In this document: piece by piece, positions 43,422 through 51,616 of the stretch
How the letters are laid out: the number at the start of each line of letters is the position of its first letter
How positions within the stretch are numbered: the stretch's first letter is position 1
The notes under the pieces: generated by a model
Told to the model about the DNA's origin: nothing
Seen by the model: the letters and a program-made list of their open reading frames with translations, nothing else
Databases searched by the model: none
Program-made: the position numbers and the translations under genes
Source of the DNA: JACJWR01 sp963752505
Lineage (GTDB): Bacteria; Actinomycetota; Actinomycetes; S36-B12; UBA10799
NCBI GenBank assembly: GCA_963752505.1
Contig: CAVVYM010000004.1
Location: forward strand, 62,001 to 126,000
Direction of reading: 5' to 3'
Length of the DNA stretch: 64,000 nucleotides

Positions 43422-45460
43422 ACACCCCTCAGGCAGGTGCGGAGGCGGTCCGGGCACCAGACTCCGGCGCCCGTCGACCGATTCGAATCGCCAACTGCTC
43501 GGGCTTCTACGGCGATCGCCTGGCCGCGGCGCAGGAGATGGTCGCCGGGGGGCCCATCGACGTTCTGACCGGCGATTGGCTGGCGGAACTGACCATGACC
43601 ATCCTGGCCAGATCCGCTATGAAGGGTGGCCCTGGCTACGCGCGCACCTTCGTCACGCAGATGCGCCAGGTGCTAGCCGACTGCCGGCGCAAGGGCATCA
43701 AGGTGGTCAGCAATGCCGGTGGACTGGATCCGGCTGGCTGTGCCGCCGCCGTTCGGGAATTCGCCGGCGATGACGTGCGCATCGCAGTGGTGAGCGGGGA
43801 TAACCTGGCCGACCAGGTGGATCGGCTGCGGGAAGCGGGTGAGGAGTTTCGCAACCTGGATACCGCCGAGGCGTACGAGGCGCTCGACTGGCCGACCCTC
43901 ACGGCCAATGCCTACCTGGGCAGTGCTGGCATCGCCGAGGCGCTGGCCGCTGGGGCGGACGTGGTGATCACGGGACGCGTCACGGACGCGGCGTTGGTCG
44001 TGGGACCTGCCGCCTGGTGGCATGGCTGGGATGCGAGCGACGATGCGACGCTCGACGCGCGGGCCGGTGCGGTGGTGGCCGGTCACGTTATCGAGTGTGG
44101 GGCACAGGCGACGGGCGGCAACTACCCCTTCTTCACCGATATACCCGATCTGGAGCATCCGGGGTTCCCGATTGCGGAGGTTGCCGCCGACGGCAGCAGC
44201 GTGATCACGAAGCACTGGGAGACCGGGGGCATGGTGAGCGTCGGAACGGTCACCGCCCAACTGCTCTACGAAGTCAATTCGCCGATCTATCCCACCCCCG
44301 ACGCGACGGCGGTGTTCGACAGCCTCCGATGTGAACTGGTGGGCTGCAACCGGGTCCGCATCAGCGGCACGCGCGGGCAGTCGGCGCCGGAGCGCCTCAA
44401 GGTTGCGATGACCCGGCTGGGCGGCTTCCGCAACACCTTCGAACTCATCCTCACGGGTCTCGACATCGAGGCCAAGGCTGACCTCGTGCTGCGTGCGGCG
44501 GCGGGGATTTCGCTGGCCGACGCCGAATCCAGTGATCCCGCGGCGCTGGCCGCGGCGTCACGTTGGGACGTTGCCGAACTCGAGGCCTCGCTCTTGCGCC
44601 GCGACCAACCTGATTCACCTTCGTTGGCAGCGGCCCAGGCCGTGCTCCGCGTGACCGTGAAGGACTCCGACCCGGCCAAGGTGGGCAAGCCGGTCACGGC
44701 ATCGCTGATCGAGGCGGGGCTCTCAAGCTATCCGGGCTTCTACGCGGCCGCCCCGCCCAGTGGTGGCACACCGTTCGCCGTGCTCTGGCCCACGACGGTT
44801 GCCCCGCAGCACGTCGTGCCGGTGGTGAGCCTGGACGGCCACGTATTGACGACCGAGGATCGTCAGGTTTCGTCACCGACCCGATCCGGTCACTCGGCGC
44901 CCGACCTCGCCGAACCCGCGCTAGCAGCACGGAGCGCCGTGGTGGCGGAGCCGGATCTCTTCTCTGAGGTGGTGCGCGCACCGCTGGGCTCGATCGTCGG
45001 TGCTCGTTCCGGCGACAAAGGTGGAATCGCCAATATCGGCGTTTGGATCCCCGATCCCACCGAGGTCGAGGCGGTTGTGATGGCCTCGGGTGAGGCGTCT
45101 GCCTGGGCTGCTACCGCTGATGACTTCCACGACACCGACGCCGTCTGGGCCTCCGACGAGCCGATGCAGGTGGAGGACGCGGCCGTCGCACGGGCCAATG
45201 CCGCCTATGCCTGGCTGCGCCGCACACTCACTGAGGAGGCAGTGGCCGAGCTGCTGGGCGACGTGGTCGGCGACGGCGGCGTGCAGATTTGGCCCTTCGA
45301 CAACCTCCGGGCGATCAACATCGTGCTGCCCGGTGCGCTCGGGCGCGGCGTCGCTGATTCGACCTCGGTGGATCCGCAGGCCAAGAGCCTGGGCGAGTAC
45401 CTGCGCTCGCGCGTCCTTGACGTGCCCGTCGGGTTGTTCACCCCCGCCGGCGGGACGTGA
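43418..45460 (+). CDS. atuA: AtuA-like DUF1446 protein
   Basis: A 680-residue protein of the acyclic terpene utilisation AtuA family, whose reaction is not established. The N-terminal DUF1446 domain (about 20-450) has IRIANCSGFYGDRLAAA, TGDWLAELTM, VSNAGGLDPAG and GCNRVRISGTRG. The C-terminal domain (about 520-640), the AtuA-like ferredoxin-fold region, has LGSIVGARSGDKGGIANIGVWIP. The gene overlaps the carboxylase alpha subunit by four bases, so the two are co-translated. That ties it to the carboxylase substrate, a branched enoyl-CoA of leucine or citronellol catabolism. Confidence 0.88.
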   Translation: MNTPQAGAEAVRAPDSGARRPIRIANCSGFYGDRLAAAQEMVAGGPIDVLTGDWLAELTMTILARSAMKGGPGYARTFVTQMRQVLADCRRKGIKVVSNAGGLDPAGCAAAVREFAGDDVRIAVVSGDNLADQVDRLREAGEEFRNLDTAEAYEALDWPTLTANAYLGSAGIAEALAAGADVVITGRVTDAALVVGPAAWWHGWDASDDATLDARAGAVVAGHVIECGAQATGGNYPFFTDIPDLEHPGFPIAEVAADGSSVITKHWETGGMVSVGTVTAQLLYEVNSPIYPTPDATAVFDSLRCELVGCNRVRISGTRGQSAPERLKVAMTRLGGFRNTFELILTGLDIEAKADLVLRAAAGISLADAESSDPAALAAASRWDVAELEASLLRRDQPDSPSLAAAQAVLRVTVKDSDPAKVGKPVTASLIEAGLSSYPGFYAAAPPSGGTPFAVLWPTTVAPQHVVPVVSLDGHVLTTEDRQVSSPTRSGHSAPDLAEPALAARSAVVAEPDLFSEVVRAPLGSIVGARSGDKGGIANIGVWIPDPTEVEAVVMASGEASAWAATADDFHDTDAVWASDEPMQVEDAAVARANAAYAWLRRTLTEEAVAELLGDVVGDGGVQIWPFDNLRAINIVLPGALGRGVADSTSVDPQAKSLGEYLRSRVLDVPVGLFTPAGGT

Positions 45461-45464
45461 TCGC

Positions 45465-46142
45465 GTGGCCCAAACCAGGACGGTGAACGGATCCGCAGTG
45501 GCGGGCGAGGAGCGCTCACCTGTCACCGAGCGCGGTCGGAGAACCCGCGAACGCCTCCTCGCGGCCGCCCGCGAGGTATTCGAGGAACAGGGATTCAACG
45601 ACGCCACGATGTCGGACGTGGCCGCCCGCGCCGGTGTCAGCCACGGCACGGTCTATGTGTACTTCGAATCCAAGGCGGCCTTGCTCGCCCAGATCGTTGC
45701 GCACCTGCTCGACGAGGTCGGCGACTACCTGCGCGTCGTCGACGGTGACGATCCGGCCGCTCGCATCGCCGAGGCCAACCTCCGCTACCTGAAGGTGTAC
45801 ACCCGCAACGCCCGACTGCTCCAAGTTGTCGAGCAGGTCGCCACGTCGGATGCGGACTTCGCCGCGGTGCTCGCGGACTTTCGCGCTCGCCACGTCGGTC
45901 GGGTGGCCGACGGCATCTGTCGGCTGCAGGCCCACGGCCTGGTCGCTGAGGACGTCGACGCCGAGATTGCCGCCGCTGCCCTCTCGGCCATGGTGGAGGG
46001 CTACGCGCGACACTCGCCCGGATACAACGCCGAAGAGGTCTACCCCATCCTCACCAGGCTGTGGCTCGGTGCCCTCGGCCTCGAATCGACTCTCACTGCC
46101 AACCGAGCCTCGCAGCAACCAACCCCGACCAACGCGCTCTGA
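45465..46142 (+). CDS. TetR-family transcriptional regulator
   Basis: A 225-residue repressor with an N-terminal helix-turn-helix (about 20-70): RGRRTRERLLAAAREVFEEQGFNDATMSDVAARAGVSHGTVYVYFESKAALL, the full TetR pattern. The C-terminal ligand domain is Ala-rich and helical. The start used is GTG 45465, four bases after the AtuA-like stop. An internal position in the carboxylase-dehydrogenase operon suggests that it controls that operon in response to an acyl-CoA, probably through the double palindrome at 39608-39642 (inference). Confidence 0.9.
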   Translation: MAQTRTVNGSAVAGEERSPVTERGRRTRERLLAAAREVFEEQGFNDATMSDVAARAGVSHGTVYVYFESKAALLAQIVAHLLDEVGDYLRVVDGDDPAARIAEANLRYLKVYTRNARLLQVVEQVATSDADFAAVLADFRARHVGRVADGICRLQAHGLVAEDVDAEIAAAALSAMVEGYARHSPGYNAEEVYPILTRLWLGALGLESTLTANRASQQPTPTNAL

Positions 46143-46173
46143 ACCGAGCGCGCCGACGAAAGGATCCGCGCCA

Positions 46174-47322
46174 ATGCGCTTGCGTGAAGAACACGAGGCG
46201 TTCCGTAAGGTCGTTCGCGACTTGGTGGAGCGCGAGATCAATCCCTACTGCGACGAGTGGGAGGCCGCCGGCATCTTTCCCGCGCATGAACTGTTTCCGA
46301 AGGTCGCCGCCATTGGTGCCATGGGCCTGGAATACGACCCGGCCTACGGTGGCCAGGGCGCAGACCCCACGTTCACGCTCGTGTTGGGTGAGGAGTTGGG
46401 GCGGGCCGATTGCGCGGGCGTGCCGTTGGCCATCGCGGTGCAGGTGGGCATGGCCACCCCGGCGCTACATCGGTACGGCTCGGAGGAACTGAAGCAGAAG
46501 TATCTGGTGCCGGCGATGCGGGGTGAGCAGGTCGCGAGTATCGCGGTGTCCGAGCCTGACGCTGGCTCCGACGTGGCGGGCATCCGCACGCGGGCCGTCC
46601 GCGACGGCGACGACTGGGTGATCACCGGCCGCAAGATGTGGATCACCAACGGAACCCAGGCCGACTGGCTCTGCCTGCTGGCTCGCACCTCCGACGAGGG
46701 CGGCTACGCGGGGATGTCGATGATCATCGTTCCCACTGACACCCCGGGCTTCTCCGTCGGGCGCAAGATCGACAAGTTGGGCAATAGGTCGTCGGATACT
46801 GCGGAGTTGGTGTTCGACGAGGTGCGAGTGCCGGTCAGCAACACCGTCGGTGAGATCGGCAAGGGCTTCCAACAGCAGATGGCCCAGTTCCAGGACGAGC
46901 GGCTCATTGGGGCCTTCATGAGTGTGGCCTCGGCACGTCGGGCGCTCGACCGCACCAAGGACTACCTGCAGGAGCGTGAAGCCTTCGGCAAGCCGCTGCT
47001 GGCGAATCAGTACCTGCAATACCGGCTCGCTGAACTCTACGCCGAGGTCGACCTGTTGCAGACCTACTGCCGGGCGGCCGCCTTCGCCGCCGCCGAGGGC
47101 GAGAACGTGACTCGCGAGGCGACCGTCGCGAAACTGAAGTGCGGGCGGCTGCAACGCGAGGTGGCCGATGCCTGCGTGCAGTTCCACGGTGGCATGGGGT
47201 ACGCCGAGGAGATGTGGCCCGCACGCTACCTCCGCGATGCCCGCCTCACCTCCATCGGCGGCGGTGCCGACGAAGTCATGCTCAGAGTCATCGCCATGCT
47301 GGAAGGGATGGGCCGCAAGTGA
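46174..47322 (+). CDS. acyl-CoA dehydrogenase
   Basis: FAD flavoenzyme that oxidises an acyl-CoA to the 2-enoyl-CoA. The 382-residue product has the ACAD signature AVSEPDAGSDVAGIRT, the FAD-binding WVITGRKMWITNG, and the C-terminal VQFHGGMGYAEEMW. The usual catalytic Glu of the C-terminal YEG motif is Gly here (SIGGGADEVML), as in isovaleryl-CoA and long-chain enzymes that use a Glu elsewhere. The context suggests isovaleryl- or citronellyl-CoA as substrate. Its stop overlaps the hydratase start. Confidence 0.92.
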   Translation: MRLREEHEAFRKVVRDLVEREINPYCDEWEAAGIFPAHELFPKVAAIGAMGLEYDPAYGGQGADPTFTLVLGEELGRADCAGVPLAIAVQVGMATPALHRYGSEELKQKYLVPAMRGEQVASIAVSEPDAGSDVAGIRTRAVRDGDDWVITGRKMWITNGTQADWLCLLARTSDEGGYAGMSMIIVPTDTPGFSVGRKIDKLGNRSSDTAELVFDEVRVPVSNTVGEIGKGFQQQMAQFQDERLIGAFMSVASARRALDRTKDYLQEREAFGKPLLANQYLQYRLAELYAEVDLLQTYCRAAAFAAAEGENVTREATVAKLKCGRLQREVADACVQFHGGMGYAEEMWPARYLRDARLTSIGGGADEVMLRVIAMLEGMGRK

Positions 47323-48107
47323 GCTCAGAATCGACTATCCGCTACGAGGTGGCAGGCCCGGTCGCCACGATCACCATCGACAACCCCGAGCGGCGCAATG
47401 TGCTGGATGCGGCCGCAATTGCGGGAATGCGCGACGCGCTGGCTGCCGCGGCGTCGGATGGCTCGGTGCGCGTAGTGGTCCTGACCGGAAGTGGGAACAC
47501 CTTCTGCGCCGGTGCGGACCTGGCCGGGGCCACCAGCGCCGAGGCCGACTCCTTCGCCGGATCAGGGCCGCGGGCGCTGGTGGGGCTGCTCGAGGACATC
47601 TTGGATCACCCCAAGCCCACCATCGCCAAGGTGCAGGGTCACGTGGCCGGTGGCGGGAACGGACTCGTGGCGGCGTGTGACCTCGCGGTCGCGGCCGAAT
47701 CGGCGAAGTTCGCCTTCTCGGAAGTGAGGGTGGGCGTGGCACCCGCGGTGATCTCCACGGTGTGTCTGGCGAAGCTCCGTCCCGCCGACGCCTATGAGTT
47801 GCTCCTCACCGGTGAGCGGGTGCTCGCCGATCGGGTGCGCGATGCCGGAATGATCAATCGGGTGGTAGCCGCCGATGCGCTGGACGCTGAGGTGGCGGCC
47901 CTGGTGGGGCAGTTGGCCAAGGGCGGTCCGCAGGCCCTCGCCGCAACGAAGGAACTACTCCGCAAAGTGCCAACGATGTCGCGGACGGCGGCGTTCGCCT
48001 GGACTGCCGACTTGTCGTCTCAGCTATTCGCCAGCGAGGAGGCCCGCGAGGGTATGACTGCCTTCCTGTCCCGCACCGACCCGCCGTGGGTGCAAGCGGG
48101 CGACTAG
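47319..48107 (+). CDS. enoyl-CoA hydratase/isomerase (LiuC/AtuE type)
   Basis: Crotonase-fold enzyme of 262 residues that would hydrate the glutaconyl-type product of the carboxylase. The oxyanion regions are SGNTFCAGADL and GHVAGGGNGLVAACDLAVAAE. FSEVRVGVAPAVIS carries one catalytic Glu and matches methylglutaconyl-CoA hydratases. The other classic Glu position is not conserved. GTG at 47319 overlaps the dehydrogenase stop. It closes the six-gene set; no HMG-CoA lyase follows. Confidence 0.9.
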   Translation: MSSESTIRYEVAGPVATITIDNPERRNVLDAAAIAGMRDALAAAASDGSVRVVVLTGSGNTFCAGADLAGATSAEADSFAGSGPRALVGLLEDILDHPKPTIAKVQGHVAGGGNGLVAACDLAVAAESAKFAFSEVRVGVAPAVISTVCLAKLRPADAYELLLTGERVLADRVRDAGMINRVVAADALDAEVAALVGQLAKGGPQALAATKELLRKVPTMSRTAAFAWTADLSSQLFASEEAREGMTAFLSRTDPPWVQAGD

Positions 48108-48144
48108 GTGGCGCAAACCGTGGTGGTCCTCCTAGGGTCGGACC

Positions 48145-49512
48145 ATGACGAATCCAGCAGTTGACGCCGCCACGGTTGACGAACTCAAGGCCCGGGTTGC
48201 TGACGTGATGCCCGACACGATCAACGTCCTCACCGAACTCGTGCGGATTCCGGGGATCGCCTTCCCCGGATTCGATCCAGCCGATGTCCGCCGCGCCGCG
48301 GAGAAGGTCCGCGACCTGTTCGCAGGCGCTGGCTGCGCCACATCGAAACTGATCGAAATCGGCGACAATCCGCCCGCCGTCTACGCCGAGCTGCCTGGTC
48401 CAGCTGGCTCACCCACGGTGCTGCTCTACGCCCATTACGATGTGCAGCCCGCCGGCGAATTGGCCGAATGGGAGTCGCAGCCCTTTGAACCCGCCGAGCG
48501 CGACGGTCGCCTGTACGGCCGGGGAGTGGCCGATGACAAGAGCGGCGTGGCGCTGCACTACGCGCTGGTGCGTGCGTTCGATGGAGAGCCGCCGTGCAAC
48601 GTTCGCATCATCATTGAGGGTGACGAGGAGTACGGCGGCACCTTCGAGGAGTACCCGCCGCAGAACCCGGAGCTGTTCGCGGCTGATGTGATCATCATTG
48701 CGGACACCGGGAACGTGAAGGTGGGTGAGCCGACCTTCACTTCCGCTCTGCGGGGGATGGCCATGGTGGATGTCACCGCGGAGACGTTGGCGGCACCCGT
48801 GCACTCCGGCATGTTCGGCGGCCCCGCACCCGATGCCCTGATGGCTCTGATCACCTTGCTGGCGACGCTGCGCGACTCCAACGGTGATGCCGCCATCGAC
48901 GGAGTTGCGGGCTACGAGTGGAACGGTGCCCAGATGTCCGAGGACGAGTTCCGGGCTCAGGCCGGGGTGCTCACCGAGCAGCCTCTCACCGGCACGGGAA
49001 CTGTTGCTTCGCGATTGTTCACCAAGCCGGCCGTGAGCGTCGTTGGCATTGACGCCCCGGCCGTGGAGGGTGCCATCAACGCAGTGATTCCCAAAGCCAG
49101 GGCCGCTGTTTCGTTGCGCGTGCCACCCACCGTTGATCCGCTTGACGCTCAGCGCAAACTCGTCGAGCACCTTCTCAAGCACGCCCCCTGGGGAGTGCAC
49201 GTGACGGTCACCGAGGGTCCGATCGGCGCTGGTTTCGCCGGCGACGCAACCGGCACCGCACGGGAAGCCATGGCCGACGCCATGCGGATCGCCTACGGCA
49301 AGGACCCGGTGGACTTCGGCTCCGGCGGCAGCATTCCCCTGGTCTCAGTGCTCACCGAAGTGGTGCCGGAGGCCGAAATCATGCTGTGCGGGGCACAGGA
49401 TGGCGCAGCATCCATCCACGCCCCCAACGAGAGCCTCGACCTGGGCGAATTCGCCGATGCCGCGCTCACCCAGGTGCTCTTCCTGCAGTTCTACGCGGAT
49501 CGGGCGAAGTAG
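48145..49512 (+). CDS. M20-family metallopeptidase (dipeptidase)
   Basis: Zinc-dependent exopeptidase of 455 residues, cytoplasmic. Metal and catalytic motifs are VLLYAHYDVQPAGE, GRGVADDKSGVALHYAL and IIEGDEEYGGTFEEY; the dimerisation lid follows (about 210-330, HSGMFGGPAPDALMALITLL). The C-terminal His is in GAQDGAASIHAPNESLDLGEF. It is close to PepV/Dug1-like dipeptidases of actinobacteria. It has its own short upstream gap and is not clearly part of the carboxylase operon. Confidence 0.92.
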   Translation: MTNPAVDAATVDELKARVADVMPDTINVLTELVRIPGIAFPGFDPADVRRAAEKVRDLFAGAGCATSKLIEIGDNPPAVYAELPGPAGSPTVLLYAHYDVQPAGELAEWESQPFEPAERDGRLYGRGVADDKSGVALHYALVRAFDGEPPCNVRIIIEGDEEYGGTFEEYPPQNPELFAADVIIIADTGNVKVGEPTFTSALRGMAMVDVTAETLAAPVHSGMFGGPAPDALMALITLLATLRDSNGDAAIDGVAGYEWNGAQMSEDEFRAQAGVLTEQPLTGTGTVASRLFTKPAVSVVGIDAPAVEGAINAVIPKARAAVSLRVPPTVDPLDAQRKLVEHLLKHAPWGVHVTVTEGPIGAGFAGDATGTAREAMADAMRIAYGKDPVDFGSGGSIPLVSVLTEVVPEAEIMLCGAQDGAASIHAPNESLDLGEFADAALTQVLFLQFYADRAK

Positions 49513-49554
49513 AAGTCCACCCCACCTCGCTCTGTCATCTGCCACACTCGGCGC

Positions 49555-50304
49555 ATGCGAACGCTCACGGTCGACTGCGGCGGATCCGGCATCAAAGGCG
49601 CGATCCTCGACTCCCACGCAAATCTCGTGAGTTCCCGCGTGCGCTATCCGGTGCGTTACCCCATGACTCCCATGGACTTCCTGGCGCTGGTGGGGCGAAT
49701 CGCCTACGAGGTCAGTGCCGAGGCTGGCCCGTTCGAACGCGCCACGGTGGGCTTGCCGGGCATGATTCGCCACGGTGTGGTGATCACGACTCCGCACTAC
49801 CGCACTGTGGCCGGGCCCCACTCCGCCGTGGATGCCGAACTGGACGCGGAGTGGCGTTGCTTCGACGTGCAAGCTGCGCTCGAGCGGCAATGGGGACTTC
49901 CCGTGCTCGTGCTCAACGACGCTCAGGTGCAGGGGTCCGCGGTGATCTCCGGCGTTGGCTACGAGGTGGTCTTCACACTCGGCACGGGGCTGGGGTGCGC
50001 CGAGTTCGACAACGGCCAGGTGCAGCCCAAACTGGAGATTTCTCGCGCACCGGTGCGCAAGGGAACCATCTATGACGAGTGGGTCGGTGCCGCGGCTCGC
50101 AAGCGCATCGGCAACAAGAAGTGGAATGCCAGGGTGGTGGCCACGATCGACGGACTGCGTCCCGTCTTCTGCTGGGATCGGCTCTACATCGGCGGTGGCG
50201 AGGCCAAGAAGATCAACCGCGGCATGTCCGAGGACGTACGCATCGTGCCCAACATCATGGGGATTCGCGGTGGTGTCCGGGCGTGGGAACTTCAGTCGAC
50301 GTAG
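49555..50304 (+). CDS. polyphosphate-glucokinase-like ROK family protein
   Basis: A 249-residue ASKHA-fold kinase related to actinobacterial polyphosphate glucokinase (PpgK). Phosphate-1 motif: TVDCGGSGIKGAILD. Catalytic NDAQ and phosphate-2 VFTLGTGLGCAEFDNG follow, then adenosine-site region LYIGGGEAKKI. The region that in PpgK reads NTELGH here reads KLEISRAPVRKGTIYDEWVG, and the sugar-contact residues differ. It may therefore be a ROK relative with another substrate. Confidence 0.8.
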   Translation: MRTLTVDCGGSGIKGAILDSHANLVSSRVRYPVRYPMTPMDFLALVGRIAYEVSAEAGPFERATVGLPGMIRHGVVITTPHYRTVAGPHSAVDAELDAEWRCFDVQAALERQWGLPVLVLNDAQVQGSAVISGVGYEVVFTLGTGLGCAEFDNGQVQPKLEISRAPVRKGTIYDEWVGAAARKRIGNKKWNARVVATIDGLRPVFCWDRLYIGGGEAKKINRGMSEDVRIVPNIMGIRGGVRAWELQST

Positions 50305-50483
50305 CAGATTGTGGTAGCACTTTTCGGCGGATTTCCGTATCTCCTTTGTCTAGTTCTTGGTCATGAGAGTGACGAAGGCCACATGAATAGTGGGTGAAGC
50401 GGCCTTGACGGCAGGCACAGTTGATCCCGTCCTCGCACCGCGTCGGGGCCGGATCTGTTGCCAAACAAGGAGTTCGATCACAA

Positions 50484-51236
50484 GTGGTCACCCGCCGTTC
50501 AACCACCATCCTCTCCGCCGTCGCGGCTGCCACAGCGGCTGCCGTCGTCGCGCCCGCCATCGTGCAGGCTTCGACGGACAGCGTCGACGCGCAGCCGACG
50601 GCGGTCCGCCCCGGCACCGAGGTCGTCGCCGGTGTCTTGAGCCCCGCGACCTTCCAGCAGAGAATCGACCAGGCAGCTGGCCAGTTGCAGGCGATCGGTG
50701 CCGCAGTTGTAGCGAAGTGGGAAGCCGAAGCCATGGCCAGCGCCGTGGTGGCCAAGTGGCAAGCCGAGGCAGAAGCCGCCCGCATTGCCGCTGAGCAGGC
50801 TGCCGCCGCCGCGGCCGCGGCCGCGGCCTACGAGGCCTCCGTGCGCGCTGCTGTGGTGCAGTCGTGGCAGGCGTCCGCCTACGCGGCCCCCGCGCCGAGC
50901 TCCTCGGCTCCGCAGTCCTACAGCGCCCCGGCGCCGAGTTACTCGGCTCCGACGCAGTCCTACAGCGCGCCCGCTTCGGGTGGTTCGGGTGACGCGTCGT
51001 CGTGGGCGTCGAGTTCTGCTGCCATGGCGGTGAAGAACTGCGAGTCGGGTAACAACTACTCGACGAACACCGGTAACGGTTACTACGGTGCGTGGCAGTT
51101 CGACCTTCCGTCGTGGTTGGCCAATGGCGGTGGCGCGTATGCTGCCACGCCGGATCAGGCTCCTGCGTGGGCGCAGGACCAGGTGGCCTACAACTACTAC
51201 CAGGTTGCCGGCTGGGGACCCTGGGCCTGCGCCTAG
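50484..51236 (+). CDS. secreted Rpf/transglycosylase-like protein 1
   Basis: Resuscitation-promoting-factor-like wall lytic protein. The 250-residue product has a signal peptide (RRSTTILSAVAAATAAAVVAPAIVQA). A helical Ala-rich region follows with KW units (AAVVAKWEAEAMASAVVAKWQAEAEA), then Ser/Pro/Tyr/Gln-rich linkers (QSYSAPAPSYSAPTQ), and a C-terminal Rpf-type lysozyme-like domain. The catalytic Glu is in KNCESGNNYS, with GYYGAWQFDLPSW and PAWAQDQVAYNYYQ. AAGGAG precedes GTG 50484. The last 317 bases of coding sequence are identical to those of the next gene, and a strong terminator follows. Confidence 0.9.
   Translation: MVTRRSTTILSAVAAATAAAVVAPAIVQASTDSVDAQPTAVRPGTEVVAGVLSPATFQQRIDQAAGQLQAIGAAVVAKWEAEAMASAVVAKWQAEAEAARIAAEQAAAAAAAAAAYEASVRAAVVQSWQASAYAAPAPSSSAPQSYSAPAPSYSAPTQSYSAPASGGSGDASSWASSSAAMAVKNCESGNNYSTNTGNGYYGAWQFDLPSWLANGGGAYAATPDQAPAWAQDQVAYNYYQVAGWGPWACA
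50913..51229 (+). repeat. 317-bp perfect direct repeat, copy 1
   Basis: Identical to 51948-52264, 1035 bases downstream. It codes the linker and complete Rpf-like domain except the last residue. Within it Gly is coded almost always by GGT and Ser often by TCG, unlike the GGC-rich neighbours. Confidence 0.97.
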
Positions 51237-51616
51237 GCACCCACCGCACCTGCTCGTCAACGGCTGCGGACACCACTTCACGGTGGTGTCCGCAGCCGTT
51301 TCGTATGCCGCAGCGGGGGCTGTCGTAGCCATCGAGGGCGCGCCAAAGTGCCTGGTACGCAAGGGAAGTCCAGCCGGGCAAGGCCTCGACTTAGTCGCTT
51401 GGTGTGAACTGTGCAACCCCCTTTACCTTCCCTTGACTGCCGAGGTGGGCGGCGTCACGTTCCAGTGGCGTTGAAACGCCCCAAAGATGCCTACCTTTGA
51501 GATGTCGCTTCAAGCAGTTCCTACCTACCGGTGGAGCGAGCGACCTGCCGACAACGGTGCGGTCCACCCGACACGGGTGGACCCCGACGGCAAACGCAAT
51601 CAACGAGGAGACTTTC
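51237..51616. promoter_or_regulatory. intergenic region between the two Rpf-like genes
   Basis: These 380 bases hold a strong terminator (51259-51300) and the leader of the second gene. A perfect 9-bp inverted repeat GGTCCACCC/GGGTGGACC (51561-51569 and 51575-51583, loop GACAC) lies 34 bases before its start and could act in attenuation or mRNA stability. No c-di-AMP riboswitch signature, common before rpf genes, could be recognised. Confidence 0.5.
51259..51300 (+). terminator. terminator after Rpf-like gene 1
   Basis: Perfect 18-bp stem: 51259-51276 pairs with 51283-51300, loop TTCACG, followed by TCGTATG. It lies 22 bases after the stop. The T-run is weak, but the stem is very stable. Confidence 0.85.
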
